A stretch of 64,000 nucleotides of DNA, from assembly GCF_021165935.1 (NCBI RefSeq), contig NZ_CP088953.1:1969501-2033500 (forward strand), read 5' to 3'. Shown here piece after piece: positions 45,940 to 54,504 of the stretch; the first letter of the stretch is position 1, and each line of letters begins with the position of its first letter. This stretch comes from Microbulbifer elongatus (lineage in GTDB: Bacteria; Pseudomonadota; Gammaproteobacteria; Pseudomonadales; Cellvibrionaceae). Under the pieces are notes generated by a model. It saw only the letters and a list, made by a program, of their open reading frames with translations, ran no database searches and was not told the DNA's origin. The position numbers and the translations under genes are program-made.

Positions 45940-47568
45940 ATGGCGAGAAGCAAAGTGTATGACTACGTGATTGTCGGGGGCGGATCCGCAGGCTGCGTGT
46001 TGGCCAACCGTCTCAGTGAAGATGAACAGAATCGCGTCTGCCTGCTGGAATCCGGTCCGTCCGATCACAACCTTCTGATTCAAATGCCCGTGGGGATTGG
46101 GTATCTGGTCCCGGGAAAGCGTTTCAACCTGCATCACTACACCGAGCCCCAGGCCAATCTGGATAACCGCCGTCTGTTCTGGCCGCGCGGCCGTGTCCTT
46201 GGCGGTAGCAGTGCTATCAACGCCATGCTGTACATCCGCGGTAACGCCGGGGATTACAACGCCTGGGAAAAGGCGGGGAACCCCGGCTGGGGATGGGACG
46301 GGATATTGCCGTATTTTCTGATGGCGGAAGTCAATCAGCGCGGTAGTGATGCCTGGCACAGCGGGTTTGGCCCCTTGTCGGTGTCTGACCTGAAGTGGAA
46401 GTCCCCCGCCGGACGCGCCTTTGTCAGCGCCGCCCAGGAGGCGGGGCATCGCCACAATCAGGATTTCAACGGTCATCAGCAAAATGGTGTGGGCTTCTAT
46501 CAGGTGACCCAGCGCGCGGGCCGTCGCTGCTCTTCTGCCACAGCGTACCTGTACCCGGCCAAGGCGCGCCCCAATCTAAGTCTCTATACCAGCTCCCTGG
46601 TAGCCGGGCTGGAGTTCAAGGGGGATCGCGTGTGTGCGGTTACCCTGATCAATGGGCAGCGTGTGGTAGCCAATAAAGAGGTGATTCTTTGCGCCGGTGC
46701 CATTCAGTCGCCACAACTGCTCATGCTCTCGGGAATCGGCCCGGAAGCGGAACTCAAAAAGCTCGGAATCGTGCCCCAGTGCCACCTCCCTGGTGTGGGT
46801 CGCAATCTGCAGGATCACCTGGATATTACCCAGGTCGTCGAGACGAATAGTGCGGTTGGCTTCAACGACGCATTCCTGTCAAAGCTGGGCGCGGCCATGC
46901 ATTTTCCGGAATACCTGCTGCTGAATCGCGGCAAGCTGACCAATAATGTGGCTGAGGCGGGTGGCTTTGCCAGCTCGAGTCTCGCCGGTGAGCACCCGGA
47001 TATCCAGTTTCACCTGAGTGCGGTGCCGCTGTTCAATCACGGCCTCGACAAGCGTCCGGGCAATGGCTACTCCCTGCACGCCTGTGCGTTGCGGCCAAAA
47101 AGTCGTGGCCAGATTACGCTGGTGTCCCGTGACCCGCGAGCGCTGCCCGCTATTCAGCCGAACTATCTGGCAGAGCCGGAAGATCTGCAGGTGCTGATCG
47201 AGGGCTTTGAAATGGCTCGGGAAATTATCCAGCAGCCCGCCCTGCAAAAACTGCACAAGCGCGAGTGGCTGCCGGAGCAGCCCCTTACCACGAAAGGGGC
47301 GATTGCCAATTTTATCCGGCAGAAAGCCGAGTCGATTTATCACCCGGTAGGGACCTGCAAGATGGGGCAGGACGAGCTTGCCGTCGTGGACAGCGAATTG
47401 CGCGTACGTGGGGTGGATGGACTGCGTGTGGTGGATGCCTCCATAATGCCCACCCTCATCAGCGGTAACACCAATGCACCGGTGATCGCCATTGCAGAAA
47501 AAGCGGCGGAGCTGATATTGAACAAGTCGACGATGCAACCATTACAGGAAGTCAGCGAAAGCGCATGA
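45940..47568 (+). CDS. GMC-family FAD oxidoreductase (choline/alcohol dehydrogenase-like)
   Basis: A 542-residue flavoprotein. The FAD-binding motif is DYVIVGGGSAGCVLANRL at residues 7-24. The GMC signatures RGRVLGGSSAINAMLYIRG and AGAIQSPQLLMLSGIGP are present, and YHPVGTCKMG with DASIMPTLISGNTNAP forms the C-terminal active-site region. Relatives oxidise choline or primary alcohols; without betB or betI neighbours, choline is not assured and an aliphatic or aromatic alcohol is as likely. I start it at 45940, where GAGAGAAG precedes the ATG. Its stop overlaps the rlmA start (ATGA), an unexpected coupling of a metabolic gene to an rRNA methylase gene. Confidence 0.9.
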   Translation: MARSKVYDYVIVGGGSAGCVLANRLSEDEQNRVCLLESGPSDHNLLIQMPVGIGYLVPGKRFNLHHYTEPQANLDNRRLFWPRGRVLGGSSAINAMLYIRGNAGDYNAWEKAGNPGWGWDGILPYFLMAEVNQRGSDAWHSGFGPLSVSDLKWKSPAGRAFVSAAQEAGHRHNQDFNGHQQNGVGFYQVTQRAGRRCSSATAYLYPAKARPNLSLYTSSLVAGLEFKGDRVCAVTLINGQRVVANKEVILCAGAIQSPQLLMLSGIGPEAELKKLGIVPQCHLPGVGRNLQDHLDITQVVETNSAVGFNDAFLSKLGAAMHFPEYLLLNRGKLTNNVAEAGGFASSSLAGEHPDIQFHLSAVPLFNHGLDKRPGNGYSLHACALRPKSRGQITLVSRDPRALPAIQPNYLAEPEDLQVLIEGFEMAREIIQQPALQKLHKREWLPEQPLTTKGAIANFIRQKAESIYHPVGTCKMGQDELAVVDSELRVRGVDGLRVVDASIMPTLISGNTNAPVIAIAEKAAELILNKSTMQPLQEVSESA

Positions 47569-48386
47569 TCTGGCAGTGTCCCCATTGCAGAGAACCCCTT
47601 CACCTGGAGCAGCGAAGCTGGCGCTGCGGCAACGGCCACAGCTTCGACCAGGCGAAGGAAGGCTATGTGAATCTGTTGCCGGTGCAGCAAAAGCGCAGCC
47701 GCGAACCGGGGGATTCGGCGGAGATGCTGAATGCACGGCGCCGCTTTCTGGAGGCCGGTCATTACCGGCCGCTGGCGGAGGCCATCGGTGCACAGTTGTC
47801 TTCGCTCGCATCGGATGATGGTGCGCAGGTATTGATGGATCTCGGGTGCGGGGAAGGCTATTACACACGGGCGCTGGAAAGTGGTGGCTGGCCGGCATCA
47901 TCCCTTTACGGCATTGATATCGCCAAAGCCGGCGTGCGGCTGGCGGCGAAAAAGCAGCCCCAGGCACACTTTGCCGTGGCCAGTAGCTTCCATTTGCCGG
48001 TGGCCGAGGCCAGTGTGGATGCGGTGCTGCGCGTGTTCGCGCCGGGCCCGGCGACGGAGCTGTGCCGTGTTCTGAAGCCGGGCGGCGTCCTGCTTGATGT
48101 CTCCCCCGGGCCCGACCATTTGTGGAGTCTGAAATCCCGGCTCTACGAGAAACCACAGCAGCATAGTGTCCCGGCGGCAATTACCGGGTTTACCCTGCAA
48201 AACGAAATGCGCTGTGAATTTCCCCTGCGGATTGATGGGGCTGAGGCGGTAAAGGATTTTCTGACCATGACGCCTTTTGCCTGGAAAGGAAATAATGCTG
48301 CGCGACTGCAGCTGGAAGCAGAAACATCGCTGGAACTGGAGGCAGATTTTCTGTTGCGCAGAATGACCAGAAATCAGGACTCTTAA
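47565..48386 (+). CDS. rlmA: 23S rRNA (guanine745-N1)-methyltransferase RlmA
   Basis: A 273-residue SAM-dependent methyltransferase acting on hairpin 35 of 23S rRNA. The N-terminal zinc site is C5, C8, C21 and H25 (MIWQCPHC, CGNGH), followed by FDQAKEGYVNLLP, a family hallmark. The SAM motif is VLMDLGCGEGYYT near residues 88-100. Length matches E. coli RlmA (269). It overlaps the upstream GMC gene and lies two bases before tadA, forming a small run of RNA-modification genes. Confidence 0.93.
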   Translation: MIWQCPHCREPLHLEQRSWRCGNGHSFDQAKEGYVNLLPVQQKRSREPGDSAEMLNARRRFLEAGHYRPLAEAIGAQLSSLASDDGAQVLMDLGCGEGYYTRALESGGWPASSLYGIDIAKAGVRLAAKKQPQAHFAVASSFHLPVAEASVDAVLRVFAPGPATELCRVLKPGGVLLDVSPGPDHLWSLKSRLYEKPQQHSVPAAITGFTLQNEMRCEFPLRIDGAEAVKDFLTMTPFAWKGNNAARLQLEAETSLELEADFLLRRMTRNQDS

Positions 48387-48388
48387 CC

Positions 48389-48844
48389 GTGGCAACACCG
48401 CGTGATTATATGTTTATGCAGCAGGCGCTGGGGCTGGCTGCCAAAGCTGCCGAACTGGGCGAAGTTCCGGTGGGCGCGGTCGTGGTGTTGGATGGGCAAG
48501 TGATCGGTGAAGGTTTCAATCAGCCAATCTCCGCGTCCGATCCCAGTGCCCACGCCGAAGTCATGGCGTTGCGCGCCGCCGCCCGGCACCAGCAGAATTA
48601 TCGACTGCCCGGAGCCACGTTATATGTCACCATCGAGCCCTGCACCATGTGTTTCGGCACCCTGGTGCACGCGCGTATCGCGCGACTGGTCTACGGTGCC
48701 GCCGAGCCTCGCGCCGGCGTGGTAGCCAGCCAGTTACAGCTTCCGGAACAGACATTTTTCAATCACCGGGTGCTGGTGGAAGGCGGCGTACTGCAGGACG
48801 AGGCCGCGACGCTGGTACGGGAATTTTTTCAGAAACGACGTTGA
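48389..48844 (+). CDS. tadA: tRNA-specific adenosine deaminase TadA
   Basis: A 151-residue zinc enzyme that converts A34 to inosine in tRNA-Arg(ACG). The zinc and proton-shuttle motif is HAE at 55-57, and the Cys pair is PCTMC (C85 and C88). GEVPVGAVVV and GAAEPRAGVVAS are further family blocks. The start is GTG 48389, two bases after the rlmA stop, so translation is probably coupled. It is followed one base later by an ion-channel gene. Confidence 0.96.
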   Translation: MATPRDYMFMQQALGLAAKAAELGEVPVGAVVVLDGQVIGEGFNQPISASDPSAHAEVMALRAAARHQQNYRLPGATLYVTIEPCTMCFGTLVHARIARLVYGAAEPRAGVVASQLQLPEQTFFNHRVLVEGGVLQDEAATLVREFFQKRR

Positions 48845-48845
48845 A

Positions 48846-49280
48846 ATGCTGGTAGCAATCCTGATCAATGCGTGCCTGGTCGCATTCGCGGTGGTGATCC
48901 ATCACGAAGCATTGAACGCACTTTTCTGGGTGTCACACCGCTGGAAATTCCGTCGCAATGTGACGGTTCTGATCGGTGTGTTCGGTGCCCTTGTGGCCCA
49001 TGTGGTGGAGATCTGGATGTTCGCGGTAGGGTACTATTTTATGTACCACTCGCCACTGTTCGGCACTTTGACCGGCAATTTCAATGGCGCCATGCTGGAC
49101 TGTGTCTACTTCTCTTTCACCAATTACACGTCCCTCGGTTATGGCGATATCGAAGCCCATGGCGCCCTGCGTTTTACCGCAGGGCTCGAAGCCCTGACCG
49201 GACTGGTGATGATCACCTGGACCGCTTCTTTCCTGTTCCTGAAAATGCAGCGTTTCTGGGTGGTCCGGGAGGAGGGCTAG
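48846..49280 (+). CDS. Two-helix potassium-channel-like protein
   Basis: A 144-residue membrane protein with a short N-terminal helix, two further helices and a pore loop. The selectivity filter is YTSLGYGDIEAHG, matching the TxGYGD pattern of K+ channels. No RCK, cyclic-nucleotide-binding or voltage-sensor domain is present, so it would form a minimal tetrameric channel or an auxiliary pore. It starts one base after tadA, which may only reflect compact gene packing. It converges with the FMN reductase gene after 15 bases without a visible terminator. Confidence 0.85.
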   Translation: MLVAILINACLVAFAVVIHHEALNALFWVSHRWKFRRNVTVLIGVFGALVAHVVEIWMFAVGYYFMYHSPLFGTLTGNFNGAMLDCVYFSFTNYTSLGYGDIEAHGALRFTAGLEALTGLVMITWTASFLFLKMQRFWVVREEG

Positions 49281-49295
49281 CCCTCCATGCCGACC

Positions 49296-49895
49296 TCAGG
49301 CGGCGTTGGTGGCCCCGCGGGATTCGGTCTCGATCGCGCGTAGGGTGTCCTCTACCAGTGTGCGCAATTGCGCAGTTGCCGTTGCATCAACCAGCCGACC
49401 ATCGGCGAAGGCGGTCATTGACGACGGCACTGCCAGCATGGTCGGCGCTATCCAGGTACCGAGGGGCTGAAGAATATCCCGCAGGTGATTCAGCCCGCGC
49501 ATGCCCCCCAGTCCCCCCGGCGAGGTGGCAAACAGTGCCGCGCGACGTCCCTGGAAGACCTCCGCGCGTGCAAACTGCCCGTCCGGGCGCGACACCCAAT
49601 CGATCAGGTTTTTCAACGCCGCGGTGATCGAGCCATTGTACTCGGGGCTGGCGATCAGAAATCCATCCGCGCTGGCAAACAGTTGCTTCAGGCGGCCTGC
49701 CGATTCCGGCACACCGGCCGCCTCAATATCCTCGTCAAACAGCGGCAAGGGAAAGTCGCGCAAGTCGATCTCGGTTACCTCGGCACCGCCTGCGCGGGCA
49801 AAGGATGCCGCCGCGGCGGCCAGTTGGCGATTCCAGGAATCTTTGCGCAGGCTACCGGACAGGGCCAGCAGGTGGGGTGTGGATCGGGTGTTCAT
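49296..49895 (-). CDS. NAD(P)H-dependent FMN reductase family protein
   Basis: A 199-residue flavodoxin-like oxidoreductase. The FMN phosphate loop is LLALSGSLRKDSWNRQL, and FLIASPEYNGSITAALKNLIDW is the diagnostic block of the ArsH/ChrR-like reductase family. Relatives reduce quinones, chromate or azo compounds or supply reduced FMN; the true substrate is not evident. ATG 49895 has CAGGAGAG five bases upstream. It is divergent from a LysR regulator gene, with an inverted repeat between them, so it is probably the regulated target. Confidence 0.88.
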   Translation of the reverse strand: MNTRSTPHLLALSGSLRKDSWNRQLAAAAASFARAGGAEVTEIDLRDFPLPLFDEDIEAAGVPESAGRLKQLFASADGFLIASPEYNGSITAALKNLIDWVSRPDGQFARAEVFQGRRAALFATSPGGLGGMRGLNHLRDILQPLGTWIAPTMLAVPSSMTAFADGRLVDATATAQLRTLVEDTLRAIETESRGATNAA

Positions 49896-49987
49896 AGGCT
49901 CTCCTGTAACAATAGGGCCCCGGGGGGCGGGCATGGGCGTATTCTGGAGAATCTGTGAGGGAACAGAAATGATGTTTTTGCAATGGT

Positions 49988-50007
49988 TCTGTGCGATTTT
50001 GCACAGA
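49988..50007. promoter_or_regulatory. Candidate LysR-type operator
   Basis: A perfect 7-bp inverted repeat, TCTGTGC (49988-49994) and GCACAGA (50001-50007), with a 6-base AT-rich spacer. It lies between the divergent FMN-reductase and LysR genes, as expected for an autoregulated LysR-type site. Confidence 0.6.
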
Positions 50008-50071
50008 GGGCCCGGCGCGGCTAGAGTGCCGGGCAGGTGTCAGAGCGGATACGGAGCGTAGGAGGCAACGG

Positions 50072-50983
50072 GTGACGGGGAGCTCGGTCAAGGACTGGAA
50101 TAATCTGCATTACGCCCTCGCGGTGGCCAAAGCGGGCACGTTGTCCGGCGCCGCGCTGGAACTGGAAGTGTCCCATTCCACGGTGCTGCGGCGTATCGAC
50201 GCCCTGGAAAAGGCCCTGCAAACCCGTCTGTTTATCCGTCACCCGCGGGGTTACGTGCCCACCGAGGCCGGGCATATGCTGATGGGGGCGGCAGAAAACA
50301 TGCAGGACCAGCTGGATCTGCTGGTGGGGAAAATACAGGGGGTTGAGGAAACCCTGCAGGGCTCTCTGGTGATCACCACCGTCAACACGCTGATCCCACT
50401 CTTGATGCCGATGATCCGCGGCTTTCAGCGAGACAATCCGCAGGTGTGTATTGAGCTGGTAGCGGACCGGCGGCATCTGCGCCTGGAACACGGCGAGGCG
50501 CATATCGGCATCCGCCCCGGCGCCAAGCCCACGGAACCGGACTATGTAGTGCAGCCCGGCATTTCGCTGAACAGCGCACTTTATGCCTCCGCCGAATACC
50601 TGCGCGAATGCGGGCCCTTCAACGGGCTGGATGCGCTCGCCGGGCACCGGTTTATCGGCCCCACCGAAGCCTACGATTTTATCCCCAGCCTGCACTGGAT
50701 CACCCGGCAGGTCCCGGACGAGCAGATCGTTTTGTGCTGCAATGAGTTCTCCGGGTTTGAAGATGCGGCCCGCTGTGGCGTGGGGATCGCGGCCCTCAAT
50801 CAGTGGTGCGCGGAAGCCCGCCCGGGATTGCAGCGGTTGATCGAGCCGCCACCGGAATGGTGCACTAACCTGTGGTTGGTCACCCACCGGGATATGCACC
50901 GTACCCGCAAGGTGCAACTGTTTCTGCGCTGGATCAAGCAGGAGCTGGCGCGGCTATCGCCGGAAATCGGAAAGCTGGTGTAA
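50072..50983 (+). CDS. LysR-family transcriptional regulator
   Basis: A 303-residue regulator with an N-terminal winged helix-turn-helix (YALAVAKAGTLSGAALELEVSHSTVLRRIDALE, here residues about 10-45 in pieces typical of LysR), a linker helix and a type 2 periplasmic-binding-like effector domain (about 95-295). The GTG start at 50072 is fixed by TAGGAGG six bases upstream. It is divergent from the FMN reductase gene and probably controls that gene and itself through the inverted repeat at 49988-50007. The effector is unknown. Confidence 0.92.
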   Translation: MTGSSVKDWNNLHYALAVAKAGTLSGAALELEVSHSTVLRRIDALEKALQTRLFIRHPRGYVPTEAGHMLMGAAENMQDQLDLLVGKIQGVEETLQGSLVITTVNTLIPLLMPMIRGFQRDNPQVCIELVADRRHLRLEHGEAHIGIRPGAKPTEPDYVVQPGISLNSALYASAEYLRECGPFNGLDALAGHRFIGPTEAYDFIPSLHWITRQVPDEQIVLCCNEFSGFEDAARCGVGIAALNQWCAEARPGLQRLIEPPPEWCTNLWLVTHRDMHRTRKVQLFLRWIKQELARLSPEIGKLV

Positions 50984-51022
50984 TACACGCCCTATTCACA
51001 GGTAATGATACGAGGGAGAGTG

Positions 51023-52402
51023 GTGAAAAAAATAATCGGTATTCTGACGTTGGGGCTTGCGCTTGCCACACTGGTTGCCTGCGAACGCCAGTCTGATGAA
51101 GACAAACCCGCTCAGCAGTCCCCCTCCGCGCAACGGGGCGGGGCGCCCACCGAGGCCGCAACAGAACAGACGCCGGAAGCGGATGACGCGCTGGATGCAC
51201 TGGCAGAGCAGTACGTGCGGTTGGTGCTGACGCTCGGAAATCACGACAAGAGTTATGTGGACGCCTACTATGGGCCGGCCGCATGGAGGGCGGAAGCCGG
51301 CGAGGACCGCGCTTCACCAGCGGAGCTGGCCAACCGCGCCGAGCGCCTGCTGGCCCAGTTGCCGGACGACAGTGAGCCGGCCGGCGATCTGCAGACCTTG
51401 CGCCGGCATTATTTGAAAACCCAGCTGAACGCCGTCGCTGCCCACGCCCACCATATTGCCGATGCCAGCTTCCGCAATTTCCAGAAAGAAGCCAACGCAC
51501 TGTACGACACAGAGCCACCGGTGCAGCAGTACACGGACTTCGAGCCGGTACTCGCGGCACTGAACCAAGCGCTTCCGGGTGAAGAACCATTGCACCTGCG
51601 GGTGCAGGCATTCCGCGAGCAATACCGGATTCCCGAAGACAAACTGGAATCGGTATTCAAAGCCGCCATCGATGAATGTAAAAAGCGCACCGAGGCCTAC
51701 ATCCAGTTACCGCCGAAGGAGAGCTTCCGGCTGGAATACGTCAAGGACAAACCCTGGAGTGGCTACAACTGGTATCAGGGGGATGCCCACAGTCTGATTC
51801 AGATCAATAGCGGTCTGCCCATTCATATCGACCGTGCCGTGGACCTTGGTTGTCACGAGGGCTACCCCGGCCACCATACCTACAACGCCTTGCTGGAAGA
51901 GAAGCTGGTCAACGATCAGGGGTGGGCTGAATACAGCGTCTACCCGCTGTTCAGTCCCCAGTCACTGATTGCCGAAGGCAGTGCCAACTACGGCATTGAA
52001 CTCGCCTTCCCCGGTGACGAGAAAACCCGCTTTGAAAAAGAAACACTCTATCCTCTGGCCGGCCTGGATCCCGCAGGTGCGGAAAAATACCAGCAGGTGC
52101 TGGATCTGCTGGCAAAGCTGAAGTTTGCGGAAAATATTGTCGCCCGTGAATATATCGATGGGGAAATCGATCGCGACGAAGCGATTGAGCGCTTCCAGAA
52201 GTACACCGCCATGAGCCCGGAAAAAGCCGCCCAGCGGGTAAAATTTGTGGACACTTACGGTGCCTACGTCATCAACTACAACTGGGGCAAGCAGCTGGTA
52301 AAAGAGTATGTAGAGAATGGGACAGGTTCACAGGATGAGCGCTGGGAAAAAATCGCGCGCCTGCTGTCCTCTCCACGCCTGCCTTCGTCTTTGAACTGGT
52401 AA
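51023..52402 (+). CDS. DUF885-type metallopeptidase-like lipoprotein
   Basis: About 459 residues. A lipoprotein signal ends at LVAC, and a Gln/Pro-rich linker follows. The body is alpha-helical and has LGCHEGYPGHHTYN (near residues 275-290), the HExxPGHH variant of a zinc-binding motif typical of DUF885 proteins. A downstream LIAEGSANYGIELAF supplies the likely third ligand Glu. Peptidase activity is likely but not proven. GTG 51023 best fits the GAGGGAGAG site; GTG 51020 and ATG 51005 are alternatives. It is upstream of the SRAP gene by 15 bases. Confidence 0.82.
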   Translation: MKKIIGILTLGLALATLVACERQSDEDKPAQQSPSAQRGGAPTEAATEQTPEADDALDALAEQYVRLVLTLGNHDKSYVDAYYGPAAWRAEAGEDRASPAELANRAERLLAQLPDDSEPAGDLQTLRRHYLKTQLNAVAAHAHHIADASFRNFQKEANALYDTEPPVQQYTDFEPVLAALNQALPGEEPLHLRVQAFREQYRIPEDKLESVFKAAIDECKKRTEAYIQLPPKESFRLEYVKDKPWSGYNWYQGDAHSLIQINSGLPIHIDRAVDLGCHEGYPGHHTYNALLEEKLVNDQGWAEYSVYPLFSPQSLIAEGSANYGIELAFPGDEKTRFEKETLYPLAGLDPAGAEKYQQVLDLLAKLKFAENIVAREYIDGEIDRDEAIERFQKYTAMSPEKAAQRVKFVDTYGAYVINYNWGKQLVKEYVENGTGSQDERWEKIARLLSSPRLPSSLNW

Positions 52403-52417
52403 TTTCGGAGAGCGACG

Positions 52418-53074
52418 ATGTGCAGCGTATTCGACGTCGATGACGATGCGGGTGTCGAGCGCTTTCTCGAGGAGTACGGGGTCCACCATCCCCAGAATAT
52501 GATCTTCGGGCGCCGCCGGCGCCCCACCACCAAGGTTAGTATCGTTACTGCGCGATGCGGTGAACCGGAAGTGGAGAATGCCATCTGGCACCTGTATCTG
52601 GAAAAATCCACCGATGGCTGGAAGCCCCACAAAAAATACTGGTCCATCAACAGTAATTGGAAAAAACTCGGCCAGCGCCCGGAGTACCGCAAATCCCGCT
52701 GCCTGATTCCCGCCACTGCCTGGGTGGAAAGCCAGCACGGCAAGAATCCGGTGGAGTTTCGTTTCGATCGACCCTTCTTTTTTTGTGGCCTGTACAAGAC
52801 CTGGGGAGACGTGTTGAGTTGCTCGATCATTACTCTGGCGGCGCACCCGGATACGGCACGGTTTCACGAAAAAAGTTTTCCCATGATTGCGCCGCTGGAC
52901 TCGGCGTTCGTCACCCGTTGGCTACAGGGTGGTGAGGATACCCAGCCATTTGAGCCTTACCTGCATCCGGATATTCGGCTGGGTGAATCGGACCTGCTGG
53001 TGCAACCGCTGAACAGAGCCATGCAGTTGGCGTATACGGGGGAAGTACAACGGGTCGATCGGTATAGTCCTTAA
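52418..53074 (+). CDS. Divergent SRAP-domain protein (HMCES/YedK family)
   Basis: A 218-residue SRAP protein; the family forms a protective thiazolidine crosslink with abasic sites in single-stranded DNA through the Cys at position 2. C2 is present after the initiator Met, but the entry reads MCSVFD where most members have MCGRF. The other catalytic residues appear to be N78 (SINSN), E104 (TAWVES) and H150 (RFHEKSFPMI), each in a divergent context. I see no LexA box upstream. It follows the DUF885 gene after 15 bases, so SOS control by its own promoter is not obvious. Confidence 0.85.
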   Translation: MCSVFDVDDDAGVERFLEEYGVHHPQNMIFGRRRRPTTKVSIVTARCGEPEVENAIWHLYLEKSTDGWKPHKKYWSINSNWKKLGQRPEYRKSRCLIPATAWVESQHGKNPVEFRFDRPFFFCGLYKTWGDVLSCSIITLAAHPDTARFHEKSFPMIAPLDSAFVTRWLQGGEDTQPFEPYLHPDIRLGESDLLVQPLNRAMQLAYTGEVQRVDRYSP

Positions 53075-53219
53075 CCGGTGGTCTGCTTTCCGTGCGCGCT
53101 TTACCGATGGGGTGGGGAGGCGCAAAGTCCGCCGAATCAGGTATCATGCGCCCAATTGATGGCCGCACCCGGATGTGAACCGAATCGGGCGGCCTGCCAG
53201 TAGAACACTAGGAGTAGTC

Positions 53220-54074
53220 GTGGAAGAGTATATCGTCGATGTAACCACCCAGAACGCACAACAGGTTCTGATCGAAGAGTCCATGAAGCGGCCGGTGGTG
53301 GTGGATGTATGGGCCGAGTGGTGCGAGCCCTGCAAGCAGCTGATGCCGGTGCTGGAAAAGCTGGCCAAGGAGTACGCCGGTCAATTCCTGCTGGCCAAGC
53401 TCAACGCGGATACCGAACAGGCGCTCGCGGGTCAACTCGGGGTGCGCAGCCTGCCCACAGTGATGGTGCTGAAAGATGGCCAGCCGGTGGACGGCTTTGC
53501 CGGTGCCCAGCCGGAAAAAGAAATCCGCGAAATGCTGGACAAGTACCTGCCGAAGGCCTGGGAGCTGCAGTTCCAGCAGGCGCAGAAGCTGGTGGGAGAA
53601 GGCGAGCTCGACGAAGCGCTGCCGTTACTGCGCCAGGCCTACGGGGATTCCGGGGAGCGCGCGGATATTGCCAAGCAATACGCTGCGGTGCTGCTGGAGA
53701 AAAACCGCACCAAGGATGCGGAAGAGGTGCTGGGCAAAATCCTGATGGCGGATCAGGATTCGGACTATCAGCAGCTGATGGCCCAATTGGAGCTGAAGCT
53801 GGAAGCGGCGGATTCCCCCGAGATCAAGGCCCTGCAACAGGCGCTGGCGGAAAACCCGGAAGACAGTGAGGCGGCCTACAAGCTGGCGGTGCAGCTCAGC
53901 CAGGCAGACCGCCACGAAGAGGCGCTGGAAATCCTGTTGAACCTGTTGCGCAAGGATCTGGGCTTTGCCGATGGCGCTGCCAAACAGGTCTACCTGGATA
54001 TCGTCAAGGCGCTGGGTGCCGGTGACCCGGTGGCCACCACTTATCAGCGCAAGCTGATGACGCTGATGTTCTGA
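53220..54074 (+). CDS. cnoX: CnoX-type thioredoxin-TPR chaperone (YbbN)
   Basis: A 284-residue chaperedoxin. An N-terminal thioredoxin domain (about 1-108) with active site WCEPC (C35 and C38) and cis-Pro in SLPTVMVL is followed by TPR-like helices (about 115-284, with GELDEALPLLRQAY and NPEDSEAAYKLAVQLSQ). E. coli CnoX guards unfolded proteins under hypochlorous stress and passes them to GroEL or DnaK; its redox site is SxxC, whereas this protein keeps both Cys, so thiol-disulfide activity is possible. The GTG start at 53220 is set by AGGAG five bases upstream. Confidence 0.93.
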   Translation: MEEYIVDVTTQNAQQVLIEESMKRPVVVDVWAEWCEPCKQLMPVLEKLAKEYAGQFLLAKLNADTEQALAGQLGVRSLPTVMVLKDGQPVDGFAGAQPEKEIREMLDKYLPKAWELQFQQAQKLVGEGELDEALPLLRQAYGDSGERADIAKQYAAVLLEKNRTKDAEEVLGKILMADQDSDYQQLMAQLELKLEAADSPEIKALQQALAENPEDSEAAYKLAVQLSQADRHEEALEILLNLLRKDLGFADGAAKQVYLDIVKALGAGDPVATTYQRKLMTLMF

Positions 54075-54097
54075 TCGCTGGATGATAAGAAGGCGAT

Positions 54098-54415
54098 ATG
54101 TACAAACTGTGCTTTTACATTCCCGAATCACACCTGGAGCCGGTGAAGCAGGCGATCTTCGCCGCCGGCGCCGGGCGTATCGGTGACTACGACAGCTGCT
54201 GCTGGCAGGTGCTCGGCACCGGCCAGTTTCGCCCGCTGGATGGCAGCCAGCCATTTATCGGGCAACAGGGCGAGGTGGAAAAGGTATCCGAATATCGGGT
54301 GGAAACCGTCTGCGCGGACGACGTGGTGGATAAAGTACTGGCGGCAATGCGCGGCGCTCATCCCTACGAGGAGCCGGCGTTCGATCTGTGGAAGCTGGAC
54401 GACCGCTGCGGCTAG
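54098..54415 (+). CDS. Stand-alone NIF3/YqfO-like PII-fold domain
   Basis: A 105-residue protein matching the inserted domain of YqfO/NIF3 proteins, a CutA1-like ferredoxin fold. It starts MYKLCFYIPESHLEPVKQAIF and ends with RGAHPYEEPAFDLW, the conserved HPYEEPA block. It lacks the metal-binding NIF3 halves. Its function is unknown; a small trimeric sensor or metal-binding role is inferred from the fold. It follows cnoX after 23 bases and probably shares its transcript. A tandem octamer repeat begins seven bases after its stop. Confidence 0.9.
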   Translation: MYKLCFYIPESHLEPVKQAIFAAGAGRIGDYDSCCWQVLGTGQFRPLDGSQPFIGQQGEVEKVSEYRVETVCADDVVDKVLAAMRGAHPYEEPAFDLWKLDDRCG

Positions 54416-54422
54416 CATTTCT

Positions 54423-54489
54423 GTCATCCCGTCATCCCGTCATCCCGTCATCCCGTCATCCCGTCATCCCGGCGAAGGCCGGGATCCAG
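54423..54489. repeat. Six tandem GTCATCCC octamers merging into a REP arm
   Basis: GTCATCCC is repeated six times without gap or error (54423-54470). The last unit is the left end of a REP hairpin, CCCGGCGAAGGCCGGG, ending GGATCCAG (54463-54489), of the same family as the REP doublet at 32347-32426. It lies between convergent genes (NIF3-like and Nudix) and could form part of a bidirectional terminator. Confidence 0.9.
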
Positions 54490-54504
54490 TTCCGGAGCGC
54501 AAGC

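Noticed and set aside
54423..54470. Possible small CRISPR array
   Set aside because: The repeats are 8 bases long and directly adjacent, with no spacers and no cas genes in the window; it is a simple tandem repeat.
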